A stretch of 64,000 bases of DNA from Amoebidium appalachense (taxonomy: Eukaryota; Ichthyosporea). The stretch lies in contig CAVNZM010000011.1 of assembly GCA_963693365.1 (NCBI GenBank), forward strand, positions 310,001 through 374,000. Reading direction: 5' to 3'. A model generated the notes under the pieces. The model was not told the DNA's origin, made no database searches, and saw nothing but the letters and a program-made list of their open reading frames with translations. Every line of letters starts with the position of its first letter. Within the stretch, counting starts at the first letter, position 1. Positions 12,019 through 24,224 of the stretch are shown piece after piece. Position numbers and translations under genes: made by a program.

Positions 12019-13191
12019 ATGAGGGAGGTGTGCCATTTTGTAGGGTGTGGTGCTGTTTTCTTTGGCAGCAGTAGCAGTGTCATGGCCCAGATGACCCAGC
12101 ACGTCATATCCCACCCGAAAATCAACCTCACCACCCTACCACATACAGTACCCCATATTGCACCCCCAAACACGTGCTCGGAGCAATTCGCCACCCTCAA
12201 ACGGCGACTCAAACTGAAAAACAGTGCATTGTGGTCCCGTCGTGTGGTGGAGGTAGCAAGAGCACGCCGGGCCAATTTTGAAGAAATCCAAGAAAAGCCG
12301 AAAGCCGTCGTGGGGAATGAAATCCGGCGTGGACGAGCGCGGAGGGGAAGCCGCACGTATGTGCTGGGAGTGAGTGAAAGCACGAGGCCGGTGCTGGAGA
12401 GGACTGCACGCAGGGTGGCAGCTAGCAGGCAGCTGTCGGCCCCCAATCCACCGTCTGTTGTTAGCGGCTCAGAGTCAGACACGGAACTGAGCATCACCCC
12501 CACCATCAAGCCGAGACCACGCCGCCTCCTGTCCCACCAGACCACCCCCACACAGCAATACCCTCTACTCACCCCCCCACCCACTGCCCTGTGTCCACCT
12601 GTCTTCACCTTTCTACCCCCAAAGGCTCCCATCCCTTCGTTTTACTCGACACCATCTGATGGGTCTTCGCCCGTGTCATGCAGACAAAAGAATGATTCGC
12701 CGGCACCTCCTCCCAGAAAGCGAAGAAGAGTCATGTCATCCCCGAAGGTCCCCACAAATCCAGCCCCTACCCTCACACAGACCGCCACATCTGAGACAAA
12801 CGACATCCAAAAACCCAAGCCCACACGTGCACGGGCACCCTCCACACAATCAAAAGGAGCACGGCGCCGCCGTAAGCCAATCAAATTGCAGGAAGGAACC
12901 AAGGAACCAATCTGTGCAACCGTCGAAAATGGCGTCTGTCCTGTGCGTGGCTGTGGCTACAAAAGTGCGCGGCCACAGAACATGGAGAGACACATGGTGG
13001 CACACACGGGGGAGCGATCCTTCAAGTGCCCCTATCCAATGTGCGGGGCAAGATTTGGCCAGATATCTCATGTGGGTCCGCACCTAGCCAGGCACAAGGG
13101 GAAGAAACCGTACTTCTGTGGGGTCAAGGGGTGCAAGGTCAAGTATGAGAGCTCGTTTGCACTCAGGGCACACAAGAGGAAGCATCTCTAG
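12019..13191 (+). CDS. C2H2 zinc-finger protein 1 (four fingers, split architecture)
   Basis: Intronless frame of 390 residues starting at the first in-frame ATG (context CACCATGA). Residues 5-32 form an N-terminal C2H2-like finger with Cys5, Cys10, His28 and His32. Its Cys-to-His spacing of 17 is longer than the usual 12. Residues about 35-300 are a Ser/Pro/Thr-rich, probably disordered linker with a monopartite nuclear signal RKRRRV in its second half. Residues 305-390 hold three C2H2 fingers (C-X4-C, H-X3-H), the first two joined by a TGERSF linker close to the canonical TGEKPY. A sequence-specific DNA-binding, nuclear protein is the natural inference; targets are unknown. It shares its layout with the genes at 29137 and 39930. 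A polyadenylation hexamer follows at 13515. Confidence 0.88.
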   Translation: MREVCHFVGCGAVFFGSSSSVMAQMTQHVISHPKINLTTLPHTVPHIAPPNTCSEQFATLKRRLKLKNSALWSRRVVEVARARRANFEEIQEKPKAVVGNEIRRGRARRGSRTYVLGVSESTRPVLERTARRVAASRQLSAPNPPSVVSGSESDTELSITPTIKPRPRRLLSHQTTPTQQYPLLTPPPTALCPPVFTFLPPKAPIPSFYSTPSDGSSPVSCRQKNDSPAPPPRKRRRVMSSPKVPTNPAPTLTQTATSETNDIQKPKPTRARAPSTQSKGARRRRKPIKLQEGTKEPICATVENGVCPVRGCGYKSARPQNMERHMVAHTGERSFKCPYPMCGARFGQISHVGPHLARHKGKKPYFCGVKGCKVKYESSFALRAHKRKHL

Positions 13192-13250
13192 AGCGGTTGA
13201 TCCGTACGTGTGTGTGTGTGCCACGCACGCGCTTGTGTGTGCCGAATCTT

Positions 13251-13276
13251 TTTTTTTTTTTTTTTTTTTTTTTTGT

Positions 13277-13318
<42 letters not shown>
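13251..13318. repeat. Composite poly-T/poly-G tract
   Basis: A T homopolymer (about 24 nt) is followed at once by a G homopolymer (about 40 nt). It belongs to the recurrent (T)n(G)n / (C)n(A)n class seen across the window. Confidence 0.9.
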
Positions 13319-13514
13319 TATTTCAGCAAGCTGAAATACTGTGGCCCATGATGAGATTTTGAGCTGGTGTGGGCAGGTGCCGGGTCGGGTGTTTGAGGTG
13401 TGGCCATGAGGATGGGTGGGTGCAATAATGGTTGTCACTTTGTGTAGACTCTGAGCTGTGATTGGTTTGTTTCCTTCCGTAGGCACGCATCCCACACCCA
13501 CCGACGTACAATGT

Positions 13515-13520
13515 AATAAA
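13515..13520 (+). terminator. Candidate polyadenylation signal AATAAA
   Basis: This hexamer lies 324 bp after the stop of zinc-finger gene 1, beyond a T-tract/G-tract pair (13251-13318). Confidence 0.4.
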
Positions 13521-13677
13521 AGGGTGTAACATACCTTCGCCGATCTTCTTGCAGAAGAAATGATATAATGGCCAGGGCTACAGTATTTGCCTCCCTCCCC
13601 CCCTCCCCTCCCCTCCCCCCCTCCCCCCCCCCCCCCCCCCCCCCCTCTTCCCCCACCCATCCTCCCTTCTTTGTGTG

Positions 13678-14007
13678 TGTCCATGTTTTATTGTCTGTTG
13701 GTTGCTGGACCTTAGCAGTGTGCCCTCATGGGGTTGCCTGGTGTGCCCATGTTTGATTGTCTGTTGGTTGCTGGACTTTAGCAGTGTGCCCTCATGGGGT
13801 TGCCTGGTGTGTCCATGTTTTATTGTCTGTTGGTTGCTGGGCCTTAGCAGTGTGCCCTCACGGGGTTGCCTGGTGTGTCCATGTTTTATTGTCTGTTGGT
13901 TGCTGGACTTTAGCAGTGTGCCCTCATGGGGTTGCCTGGTGTGTCCATGTTTTATTGTCTGTTGGTTGCTGGACTTTAGCAGTGTGCCCTCATGGGGTTG
14001 CCTGGTG
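13678..14007. repeat. 66-bp minisatellite, five tandem copies
   Basis: Copies start at 13678, 13744, 13810, 13876 and 13942 with only scattered substitutions. Because 66 is divisible by three, reading frames stay open through the array (22-residue period), but nothing suggests that it is translated. Confidence 0.95.
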
Positions 14008-14712
14008 TGTCTGACTGTTCAATGGAAGCCTTGTTTGCTTTATATCCAAGATCTGATTGGAGAGCAAGATATGTTTCTCTTCAGCCTCTTTTAGTACTAC
14101 CGGCTTGACATCAGAATGCATATATGTGTAGCCTTCTTTTTTTTTTTTTATAGAGGCTGAGCTTATCGAACCATTGGGAACTTGAAGTTTAAAATTAGGA
14201 GTTATTTTAATTTATTTATTCATTTATTATTTTGCTCACATTGGGCATATTTGCATTTCATCTGTATGGAAGGCCGTGCCAATGGCACCCCTTCAAATCG
14301 ACGACTAATAATAAATTGGTTGTCCAGAGAGCCTGCAAGCTAATTGCATCACGGTTTGAATTATAAACCATTCGGATCGAACATAATTGCGACAAATTGC
14401 AAGTAGTGGGCTTCTGACAGTTCAGCTGCTAATCAATTCATCTGGAATTATTTACTTGCCATGTATTCACCCCCCCTCCCCCCTCCCTCCCCCCGTCCCC
14501 CCCCCTCCTCCTCCCACCCCCCCCCAGCACGCACCCACGCACCCACCCTTTCTAACCGGTAGGTTTTAGACTATGGGTCACTATCTCCCTTGTTCCTTGA
14601 AATTATATCTTATGGTAACATATTCAATCATTTGCAGCAAGTCGTCAAATCGTTCCTTTTGCTTCCTCCCGCCGGGAGGTCCCCCCCCAACCCCCCCCCC
14701 ACCCCCCGGGAA

Positions 14713-15042
14713 ATAAATAAAATAATCAGACTACCTGAGTATATAAATAAAATAATCAGACTACCTGAGTATATAAATAAAATAATCAGACTACCTGAGT
14801 ATATAAATAAAATAATCAGACTACCTGAGTATATAAATAAAATAATCAGACTACCTGAGTATATAAATAAAATAATCAGACTACCTGAGTATATAAATAA
14901 AATAATCAGACTACCTGAGTATATAAATAAAATAATCAGACTACCTGAGTATATAAATAAAATAATCAGACTACCTGAGTATATAAATAAAATAATCAGA
15001 CTACCTGAGTATATAAATAAAATAATCAGACTACCTGAGTAT
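14713..15042. repeat. 30-bp minisatellite, eleven identical copies
   Basis: The unit begins ATAAATAAAATAATCAGACT and repeats eleven times with no visible differences, so the array was very recently expanded or is being homogenised. It is flanked on both sides by C-rich DNA. Confidence 0.97.
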
Positions 15043-15242
15043 CACCCTTCGGACTGTGTAACACATCCACCCTTCCCCCCCCCCCCCCCCCCCCCCCCTA
15101 ATCAGCCAACCACCACCACCCTGCCACCCAGCCTCATCTCCCCCACGTTCCCGACTGCCTCCCAAGATTGTTAGCGGTTGTAAAAGCTACTTGAAGCCCC
15201 CATTGTAATCCCCCTTCCCTCCCTCCCTCTCTTCCTGCCCCT

Positions 15243-15278
<36 letters not shown>

Positions 15279-15370
15279 GCCGCTTGCACCTGGCCCTCCC
15301 TGGGCCCCCCAAACCTCCACCAACGTTAACCGCACCTCACCACCCCAAAAAAACCATTCCCTCCACGGCA

Positions 15371-15407
<37 letters not shown>

Positions 15408-17507
15408 AAAAAAAAAAAAAAAAAAAAAAGACGGCCCACCCACCACCCACCTTTATCCTACCCGCCCTTACCCAAACCTACCTAACCACCTACCCTCTAT
15501 TGCGACCCCCCCTCCCCCTTCCCCCACTCCCCTTCCCCCCTCCCCCCCCCCCCCCCCCTCCCCCCCCCCCCCCCCCCTCAACTCCCTTCCTCCCACGATG
15601 TTCAATACAACGGAAGTCCCCACGCACCTGATTGGACAACATACAATCCGACGACGTACGATTAAGGAAGGGACGATATGGTCCCCAAGCGATTAATAAG
15701 GCCCCAACAAGCCCTTATGGCTTAGGTGTGGGGACGTTGGCCCCCCCATTCACGGCCGAGACTCCAGACCCACATAGCATTATGATTTTGGGGCCTGTTA
15801 AAAATTGTGAAAGGGTAGTGGTCTATGTTCAGAAACAATCTCCCTGTACCTATGGGTTTTTAGTATTGACCTATCTCCCTCCCTCCTTCCATATCACTCC
15901 CCCGTTTGCACCCCTATGCCCTGCTAGTACCCTCTGCTTGTCCGTTCAGGTGAACACACACGCAAGAATGAAAACTGAAGAAAGAGGAGCCCCGTAGCAG
16001 ATGCTCCGAAGTGCAATACCCCCCCCCCCCCCCCCCCCCTTGTTCGACAAACAAGGAACCCCTTGGGTATTTTGGAAAACAAGAAGCCCCAAACTGATTT
16101 ACTTGGAAACCCTAAACTGTATTGAAATACCCGAAAGCCTTGGTCGATGGGAAACACAAAATAACGCAAGGACCCTTTCAACGGGTTAAAGAGGGTCTCT
16201 TTTAGGTTTCCGGGTCGGGTCGGGTCAGAGGGGATTCTAGCTATATGATTTGCGAGGCGTCCAATCACGTCCCAGTCCCCGACACGTTTTGCCGGCAGCA
16301 AGGTACATGTAAATGCTTATCGCTCTATAGCAATTCTAACGTCCGGTCCTTTAACCCTCTAGCCACGCAAAGTAAGATCGCACACCACCAAGCACAGCCC
16401 ACACTGTGGCGGCCAGCGCGCTTGCTAACGGGGCATTGTAGGCCCCGTTGGTATCTACCCAGCCCCCTCTAACGTTTTCTAACAAAGAAAAGTGGCAACG
16501 ATATTTTTATCCGGTGGAATGGAGCCGATAAAATCGGACGGATACCCGCTCGGAACAAATTTGTTCCGGACACTGATTGGTGCATGGCTACCGGGTTAAG
16601 CTTGTCCTCTGACATCTTGATACTACTAGCATTCCAATATTGTGCCCCCTCCCCCCCCCCCCCCCCCCCCCACCACCACCACCTCCCCCCCCCCCCCCCC
16701 CCCCCCACCCTCTTTCTCAGCTGCACCCTTCCCTAAGCCCCTTCATTCTCCTTGCCATACTGACTGCGGTGACCTATTTCTTTTCTTTGCACTTGAGCCC
16801 TTCATATGCAAGTGTTAACCTACAAAGCATTGTCGTTGTAAACGGCACCTAGTACTTGTTGCATAACACGGTCGTGAATGTCATGTTTTTAAACACCACG
16901 CCTATATGGCTGATTGCATTTCAAGTCTCTGAAGCACTGTTTCCCAGGTGATTCGAGCTTCCACACGTAGCCTGTTTTCTTGCTCTTGAACGACACCTGC
17001 CCCCCCCCTCCCCCCTTTGCCCCCCCGCCACCCCCCCCCCCCCCCCCCTCCCCGCCCCCTCCCCCTCCCCCCTGTGCAAACCATTTCCCGGCTCACCACA
17101 CATAGAGGCCATTCGGAAATGTGTGTGGACCAGTACTCTCCCATCCCCCCCCCCCCCCCCCCCCCCCCCCGAGGCCGCCCGTCTCCCTGCCACCTCCCCA
17201 TGTGCTCACCCACCCCCTTTCCGTCCATACTTAACATCTTGTGATCTCCCTTCCATTCCCCTCTTGTAATCGCCCCCTCCCCCCTCCCCCCTCCCCCCCC
17301 CAACGCTTGCCGCACATAGTACTCCCACAACCGTTAGCCAACCACAGACCCATCGCACACCTCTTAACCTGCTATCCGGGTTAACCCCCGACACCCCATT
17401 CTTCAATATTCCCCTAACCCATCCACATGCCCTTTGTACTCTTTGGAGGCTTCTCATTGCAGGGCCTCACTTCCCTTCTCTACCCGAGGGCTCATTCATC
17501 TCGTGCA

Positions 17508-17538
<31 letters not shown>

Positions 17539-18500
17539 TTTCTCCCCCCCCCCCCCCCCCCCCACCACCACCACCATATTCACACATAAGCCTGCTCCCA
17601 AAACTCCTCTCAATTCCAATACCTCCCTACCCAACCTCTGTTTCCTGGTTTCCCACAAAATGACGGGAAATAGGCCCGGAGGTGAATAGACACCCCGGGG
17701 GGGGGGGGGGGGGGGGGGGGAGGGGGGGGGGGGGGGAGGGGGGGGGGGGAGGGGGGGGGGGGGGATATTAGGAGAGGCTGGGGGGAAAGCTAAAGGGGCT
17801 TCAGGCCATAAGGGTTGACAAGCATGGTAAGTGTGGCCCTTGTGAATACTATAGGCGTGCACGTGTGCGCTTGTTTCTTTTTATGTTTTCCTTGAATCTC
17901 AGAGGCAGTTTGTTCAATAACCTTGGGATTAAAAGTTCCGTACGAGTTGTGGGATGGAAAGCACCTCAACATCTGCAGGGCATTGCGAATGCACTGGCTG
18001 ATTTGTAGCCAATCAGGTGCTGCCGTTCTGCAGTTAGAGATGTGAAACGGCTGCACGACACTGCATGTCATAAAAAGGGGATACCTGACCGGAACCCTAT
18101 TTCCCTCCCTCAAACAAACCAGATCACATTTTACCGTTTGCGTTTGCTATACAGGTCATCTATAAAGAGCAATAAGCTTGAGCCCTCTGTATGTTGTGTT
18201 TATTTCATGTGACAGGTGCCTGTATGTGTGTGCACGTCACGGTAGTTGTGCGTAGTACAGAAATCACACTTGTGCCTCTACCTGGTACCTCTCTAACGAA
18301 TAGTTAATACTATACGTGTAGGTCTTTTCATGGTCGTGGCATCACTCACTGCCTACATCGTGGTTTTTGTGTGAGCATTTTTATAAGTGCATGAGACTGT
18401 GTGCCCACGTCTGGCTGTATGGTGTAAGGGTGTGTGCGCCTGTTGGGACCCGAGGGGAGGGGGGGGGGGGGAGAGGGGGGGGGGGGGGGGGGATGGTTAC
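15043..18500. other. Intergenic, poly-C/poly-G rich, no gene seen
   Basis: Contains many C tracts (15073-15098, 15246-15274, 15371-15404, 16650-16706, 17145-17171, 17510-17560), a G block (17698-17763) and unique sequence at 15600-16600 and 17780-18430. Short open frames are Pro/Gly runs or lack family resemblance. Confidence 0.6.
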
Positions 18501-18504
18501 AGGT

Positions 18505-18512
18505 GTATGCTT

Positions 18513-18591
<79 letters not shown>

Positions 18592-19198
18592 CGTTCGTGC
18601 GTGTGCTTGTGTATCTGCATGTGTGTGTGTGTGCGTTCGTGCGTGTGCGTGTGTATGTGCATGTGTGTGTGTGTGCGTATGTGTGTGTGTGTCTGACTGA
18701 GTGTGCCCGTGTGTCTGTGTGCATATATGTGTGTCTGTGTGTCGCGTGTGCGGGTGACGTGTGTGCCTGTGTGTACATGCATGACACTGTGTGTGTGTGT
18801 CCAGATGTGCCACGGATTGGGCGTGCGCACACACGTGTGGTGTGTGTGGTGTGGGTAGTTGGTGTGTGCGTGGTGTGTGTGTGTGTGTGTGTACGTGTGT
18901 ACGTGTGTGTCTGTGTGTGTGTGTGGCATGTACACGTGCACTGTGTGTGTGTGTGTGCGTGTGTGTTCACGTGTGTGCGAGTGCACGTGCGTGCTTGTGT
19001 CTGTGGGCGTATGTGTGTGTGTGTGTGACTTTTGTGCAGCTTTGTGTGTTTCACGGTCTGTGTATGTGTGTGATGTGCGAGTTTAAATTAGTGATTTGTG
19101 TACACGTTTGGTGTTTTTATGCGTAGTTGCGTATGTGCGTGGCTGTGGGTGTTCGTGTGTACATACACGAGTGCATGAGCATGGGCTTTTTAGATTAG

Positions 19199-19267
<69 letters not shown>

Positions 19268-19274
19268 TGCGCGC

Positions 19275-19305
<31 letters not shown>

Positions 19306-19327
19306 TGTGTGTGCGTGCGTGTGTGTG

Positions 19328-19367
<40 letters not shown>

Positions 19368-19480
19368 TGTGTGTTTGTGTGTGTTGCGTAGTGTATGTGT
19401 GTGTGTGTGTGTGGTGTGTGTGTGGTGTGTGTGTGGGCCTCTGTGTCTGCGTAAGCCACCTGCATCATTGCTTCCGTGTG
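18505..19480. repeat. Extended GT / GTGC array region
   Basis: Long interrupted (GT)n with (GC)n and (GCGT)n sub-blocks, notably 18523-18600 and 19202-19375. Alternating purine-pyrimidine sequence of this kind can adopt Z-DNA. Confidence 0.9.
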
Positions 19481-21088
19481 CCTGTAGGTATGCATGATAT
19501 CGATGCGTTTGCGGACTTGCTGCAACCTCAAGCACAATTACGATGGTGTGTTTACTCGTGCAGTGAGCGTGTGTGTCTTCAGTAGCAGCTAAGATTGTGG
19601 ACTGAAAGTAGGCCTCCTTTGTGCTCGGAGGCACGCAGTTAGAAACATTTCATGTTTACGAAGTTGAGGTTCCAAAGATGCAATTATCAGCAGCGCAATG
19701 GCCATCGCATGTGCACGACCGGTGCACACTGATGCGGTAGAAGATGTGTACACGGAATATTAGCTCCAGGCCACTGATAATTGTGCTCCCTGCTATGATG
19801 TCTACCCTGTTGGGTGGCCCTTTGGCTGCTCTTAAAGCTACACTATAGGCACGGCCCTCTTCAGAGGGCCGTGCTATTGGTCACAAGTTGATCTAAACCA
19901 GATTGAAAAAAAGCCATCCAAGAATGCATGGGCGGCTGGAGATGCTGATTGGTGACTGAGACATAGAAGGCCTATTTGAAGTTAGTTGAGAGAATGGAAA
20001 GAAACAAACAACAGGATTATATTCAAATCATGAAATATAGTACTTTATAATTATATGATCACTAGAATACCTACAGGTATAGATGGGATGCTCAACAGCG
20101 CACATATTCATGATATATATTTAAAGTTTATCAAAAAATGAGGCAGAGCTGAGGTGAACTATGATTGGATATTAGTCATGGTCCAATATAGTCAAGATCT
20201 GCTTTCCTTTTTAGATTGGAATGCCGTTGTTTGGGCTCAACTGAGTACACAGCGAGCTCTGCCAACTTCGCCAAGTACAGTAACTTGCTTAAAGGTGCGC
20301 TTTCAATTACATTTACTTGGAAAATAGCTATGGTGGAGTTCAGTTTTTTTCTTTTCTAACTGCAGTGGTCGGTTTATAACCAATGTTCAAATACCTAATC
20401 AAATCGTGGAGCATAATGATTCAGAATTTCAGATCTAAGTATGCAGTGATGCACATGAGGACAGCCAATCAGAATCGCGCAGGGTAGTCCGTGCAATGTC
20501 GTGCATGCTCCACTTGCCGCACACATAATGGGCGTACACGAGTACACAACACACACCAAGCCTCTGCATGTTAGGCCACCATTTGCACTGAGAAAGTTAG
20601 TGACCGCTCTCAACCACAACCTTTGTCGGAAAACCACACTATTTTTTATTATATGACCACAAGCTCGCATGCAACCAGAGTTCGAATTCGAAGTTGAGAA
20701 GCTTTGTGTACGTACCGCAACAAGCTTGATAGAGAATTCAGTCACGAGGAGTCGTGAATAAAACGCAAAATATCTGTTCGTTCTCTGGTTGTATAGACAC
20801 AAACAGCCCCACACGCAACACGTTCTGGTTCTCGAAACAGCACTAGCCCACACAAGTAAGCAAGCACAAGCTCAACGTGCAGGTTGCACAGATGGCACAC
20901 AATGTCATTGGATGGTAACTATGTAATACTGATGATATTTTTACCGGACAACAAATCTTCGATCCACAACGTTCGGAACAACATTTGAGAGTTTATTTTC
21001 CAACACAAAACACTACAGTGCAACAGGCACAGACTCAAACACAAGCGCGTTTCGGTAAGCTAATGTATGCAAATAGGCACACAATACC
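19481..21088. other. Unique intergenic sequence upstream of the 21089 gene
   Basis: Moderate base composition without long simple repeats. It contains a perfect 11-bp hairpin at 19849-19874 and several CCAAT motifs (for example 19948, 20466). The minus-strand frame at 20395-20853 has no recognisable features and I do not call it. Confidence 0.5.
19849..19874. other. Perfect 11-bp stem, 4-nt loop hairpin
   Basis: GCACGGCCCTC, loop TTCA, GAGGGCCGTGC. It is isolated, not next to a called gene, and lacks the U-tract of an intrinsic terminator. Confidence 0.5.
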
Positions 21089-21856
21089 ATGGCAAACACA
21101 CATACACTCACCCATCAGAAAGAGGGAGAAACCCCTTTCAGCCTCTTCCAGAAAGACCCACCACACGACCACATGAATGCACAAAGTGAGAGAGATGTCC
21201 CTTTTGATCCAGAAAACGTAATTCTCCGTATGGATGCCGAGAACGACACCACCTTCTACGACTACGTTAAAGACCAAAACAACGCAGCATGCACGGGGCA
21301 ACGTCTGAGTTCTGTTATTGGCGAGTTTGATTTGAGCAGGGCAGCATGGGGCATTCGATGGATAGTTTCCAACCCCTCATGGCACATTCACAACATATCC
21401 ACCTTGGTCAAGGGGGCAACCATAGGGTTGACTGTGAAGGACAGGGCACGGCTCACAAACCTCGTGTCTAACGATTGGCCCCTTTCCCCCTACACCACCC
21501 GTCTCGTCTTCCACATGGCCGAGAACCACCTTCTAGAAGAGACCCTCGAGTTTGTCACGTGGCTTACAGACACGTGGACCGTGGACTCTGCATTGCAATT
21601 GGTTGCCGAGCTGAGCCGTATGTTTGGGTGGGAGAGCAACGTGTTCACACTGTTTGCTTTCCGCTTGATGTGGTATTTCAAGCAGTGCAGGAGAGACCTC
21701 ACACCCTCAGACATCACACACCTTGCATCGTTTTGCAGAGAGGTACGGGCAGGGAGGTTGGGTGGAAACTGGCTGCATAAGAATGCCGTGGTGGTGCCCA
21801 GACCACGTGGGATGATGGAGCACGTGGCAATTTTGCACGTGCAGGGTGCACAATAG
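21089..21856 (+). CDS. Hypothetical protein, single exon, 255 residues
   Basis: I do not recognise the family. The frame begins at ATG in a strong context (ACCATGG) and runs 255 codons to TAG. Composition is that of a normal globular protein: mixed residues, many Trp, Phe and Leu in the middle (for example WGIRWIVSNPSWHIH near residue 87 and WLTDTWTVDSALQLVAEL near 160), and no simple repeats, unlike surrounding frames. The N-terminal 40 residues are polar and probably flexible. There is no signal peptide and no clear membrane segment; residues about 120-220 look alpha-helical. Neighbours are repeats on both sides, so context gives no function. Splicing into further exons is possible, but no strong donor is needed to explain the frame. 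Confidence 0.62.
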   Translation: MANTHTLTHQKEGETPFSLFQKDPPHDHMNAQSERDVPFDPENVILRMDAENDTTFYDYVKDQNNAACTGQRLSSVIGEFDLSRAAWGIRWIVSNPSWHIHNISTLVKGATIGLTVKDRARLTNLVSNDWPLSPYTTRLVFHMAENHLLEETLEFVTWLTDTWTVDSALQLVAELSRMFGWESNVFTLFAFRLMWYFKQCRRDLTPSDITHLASFCREVRAGRLGGNWLHKNAVVVPRPRGMMEHVAILHVQGAQ

Positions 21857-22260
21857 TGAACTGGAACCAAGAATACTTCGTCTGTGAGCCTGCATTAATA
21901 TTCTCGCTTGTATACGTACCTTTGCACCAGATGCCATATTGAATACGGTAATGCTCCCACGTTAAGGGTATTATAGATAATCATTCGAAAATTACCGAAT
22001 GTGATCCCGTGTTATAATAAGGAAATTATCATGGAATCGGTGAAGTCTCCGCAAAACCGCGCGAATTCAGTCCAAATCTCGAAATTGCTGAGCTCATAAA
22101 ACCCCAGGCCAGTGTTGAATAATGCGGCGGAAAATCCTGCACCTTTTGGTCACTGTGTGCACCATTATATGTAAGCAATAACTGTAATGCAAATTTCTTT
22201 TGTATAGATATGCTCTCTTTTTAGTTCTTGGATATCGATGGACACAGTTTCATTCACAAA

Positions 22261-22384
22261 AACTTGTCTCAGCAGTGTATCTTACATAAAATCTCAAAAT
22301 CACAACTTGTCTTAGCAGTAAGTCTTACATAAAACATATAATCACAACTTGTCTTAGCAGTGTGTCTTACATAAAATCTTAAAA
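22261..22384. repeat. 42-43 bp tandem repeat, about three copies
   Basis: Units beginning AACTTGTCT start at 22261, 22304 and 22346, each with a CTTACATAAAA segment. Divergence between copies is modest. Confidence 0.85.
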
Positions 22385-22679
22385 TCCCGTGGCTACCTCT
22401 GTCACACAGATACATGGGATTCACATCCCTATGTCCCCAATAGAGTTTAAAAGATATAACACTAAAGTTTAAGTGCAACAACCAGCCCAAACATTGACCA
22501 TACATTATGAAGCTTTGCACATATACTATGATATCACCAGTCTAAGAGCGAGTAATACGTCATACTATGATTCTACTACTGGCCCAATATAAACTGGTGC
22601 ACGTGGCCCTACCAGACCCTGTCGGCTTATTGCTCCGCCCCTAAACAGACCGTACGATGATCGTGGTACCCGCCAAATC

Positions 22680-22710
<31 letters not shown>

Positions 22711-22727
22711 AAAAAAAAAAAAAAAAA
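22680..22727. repeat. Composite poly-C/poly-A tract
   Basis: About 20 C followed directly by about 27 A. Same class as 13251-13318 but on the other strand. Confidence 0.9.
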
Positions 22728-22780
22728 CCCCCTCCTATATTACCCATCGACTGCATCACCTTTCTCGCCCTTCTTTACCA

Positions 22781-22813
<33 letters not shown>

Positions 22814-23078
22814 ACCCCCACCACCACCACCACCACACACACACACACACAATCACCACCACCAGCATCGCAGCTTCCGAGGCTCTCTCCTAGTTGGGGC
22901 CCTCCCTCCGATTACTCCCCCCCCCCCCCCCCCCCCCCTTCCAGGCCCGCCTCTCTCTCTACTTCCCCTCCCCTTACCTCTCTCTATCTCGAGGCTCTTT
23001 CCCTGTATCTCCCCCCCCCCCCCCCCCCCCCCTCTCTCTCTCTTTCTCTCTCTCTCCCCCCTCAGTCTCTCTCTCTCT

Positions 23079-23137
23079 CTCTATCTCTCACTCACTCACT
23101 CACTCACTCACTCACTCACTCTCACTCTCTCACTCTC

Positions 23138-23231
<94 letters not shown>
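23079..23231. repeat. (CT)n and (CTCA)n array
   Basis: CTCA units (about 23090-23120) pass into nearly pure CT to 23231. Confidence 0.95.
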
Positions 23232-23235
<4 letters not shown>

Positions 23236-23442
23236 ACGACACCCCCCCCCCCCCTCCCCCCCTCTTTCACCCCCATCTCTCTTTCTCATTCCTTCGTTTT
23301 ACCTCCCTTCTGTCTGTTCGCCCTACCCCTTACCACCTCCACCCTCATCGGCCCCAGCCAAATACCCAGGCGAATCTAAGCGAATATCATGTCGGCACTA
23401 AATGCACATATGGAAATTTTAATCATACACACAGGGAGCCAA

Positions 23443-23467
23443 ATATTCACACACACACACACACCCA

Positions 23468-23559
<92 letters not shown>

Positions 23560-23706
23560 TCACACACACATATACGCACACACACACGCACACACGCACA
23601 CACACACACACACACACACGCACGCACACACACACACACACACAATCCACACACACATATATGCACACACACACGCACACACACACACACACACGCACGC
23701 ACGCAC

Positions 23707-23762
<56 letters not shown>

Positions 23763-23767
23763 AAAAA
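23443..23767. repeat. (CA)n array ending in poly-A
   Basis: CA dinucleotides with CGCA interruptions, the last unit running into about 26 A residues. Confidence 0.95.
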
Positions 23768-23850
23768 GACACGCACGCGCGCTCGCTCGTACCAACACAT
23801 CCACACAACCCACACATCCACACACACACATTTTTTATATCTTTAATTTA

Positions 23851-24039
23851 TCCCGGCTTGTTCCCGGGCGGCCCCTTAGGGGTCCCTCATTGAAAACCAC
23901 GGTCTTCAACTAAGCACCGACTGCGCCCTAGCTAGGATGCCAAAGGTGCAATCAGCTAAGCGGACACACCTTTACCAATCCTACTACTAGTACACAAGTG
24001 GCCCAGGGTTTTTGCCCCAGCTTCTCTAGTGGGGACGAC
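23851..24039. repeat. Dispersed repeat, copy 1 (about 190 bp)
   Basis: Aligns end to end with 38211-38397: both open with TCCCG..TTGTTCCCGG, share GCACCGAC, ACACACCTTTA and GCCCAGGGT blocks, and close at a GTGGG segment. Identity is roughly 70-75 percent by eye. It is probably a fragment of an interspersed element. Confidence 0.7.
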
Positions 24040-24224
24040 ACCCACCCACCCACACCCACACACTCGAACACTCGCACACCTACACGTATGCATGACGGCG
24101 GGCATACCATATCAACATGTGCACGTCACATTCATATTCACGAGCACACACAAACACACCTACCCGACTGACCGTCCATCCACCCCCCCCCCCCCCCAAC
24201 CTCCCCCCCCCACCCTAACATCAC

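Noticed and set aside
14713-15042. CRISPR-like array
   Set aside because: Direct tandem repeat with no spacers, in a eukaryotic genome.
14590-15174. 194-codon frame over the 30-bp minisatellite
   Set aside because: The frame is open only because the unit is a multiple of three without stops; flanks are C-rich low complexity.
20395-20853. 152-codon minus-strand frame
   Set aside because: Composition irregular, no domain, AT-moderate intergenic DNA; likely chance.
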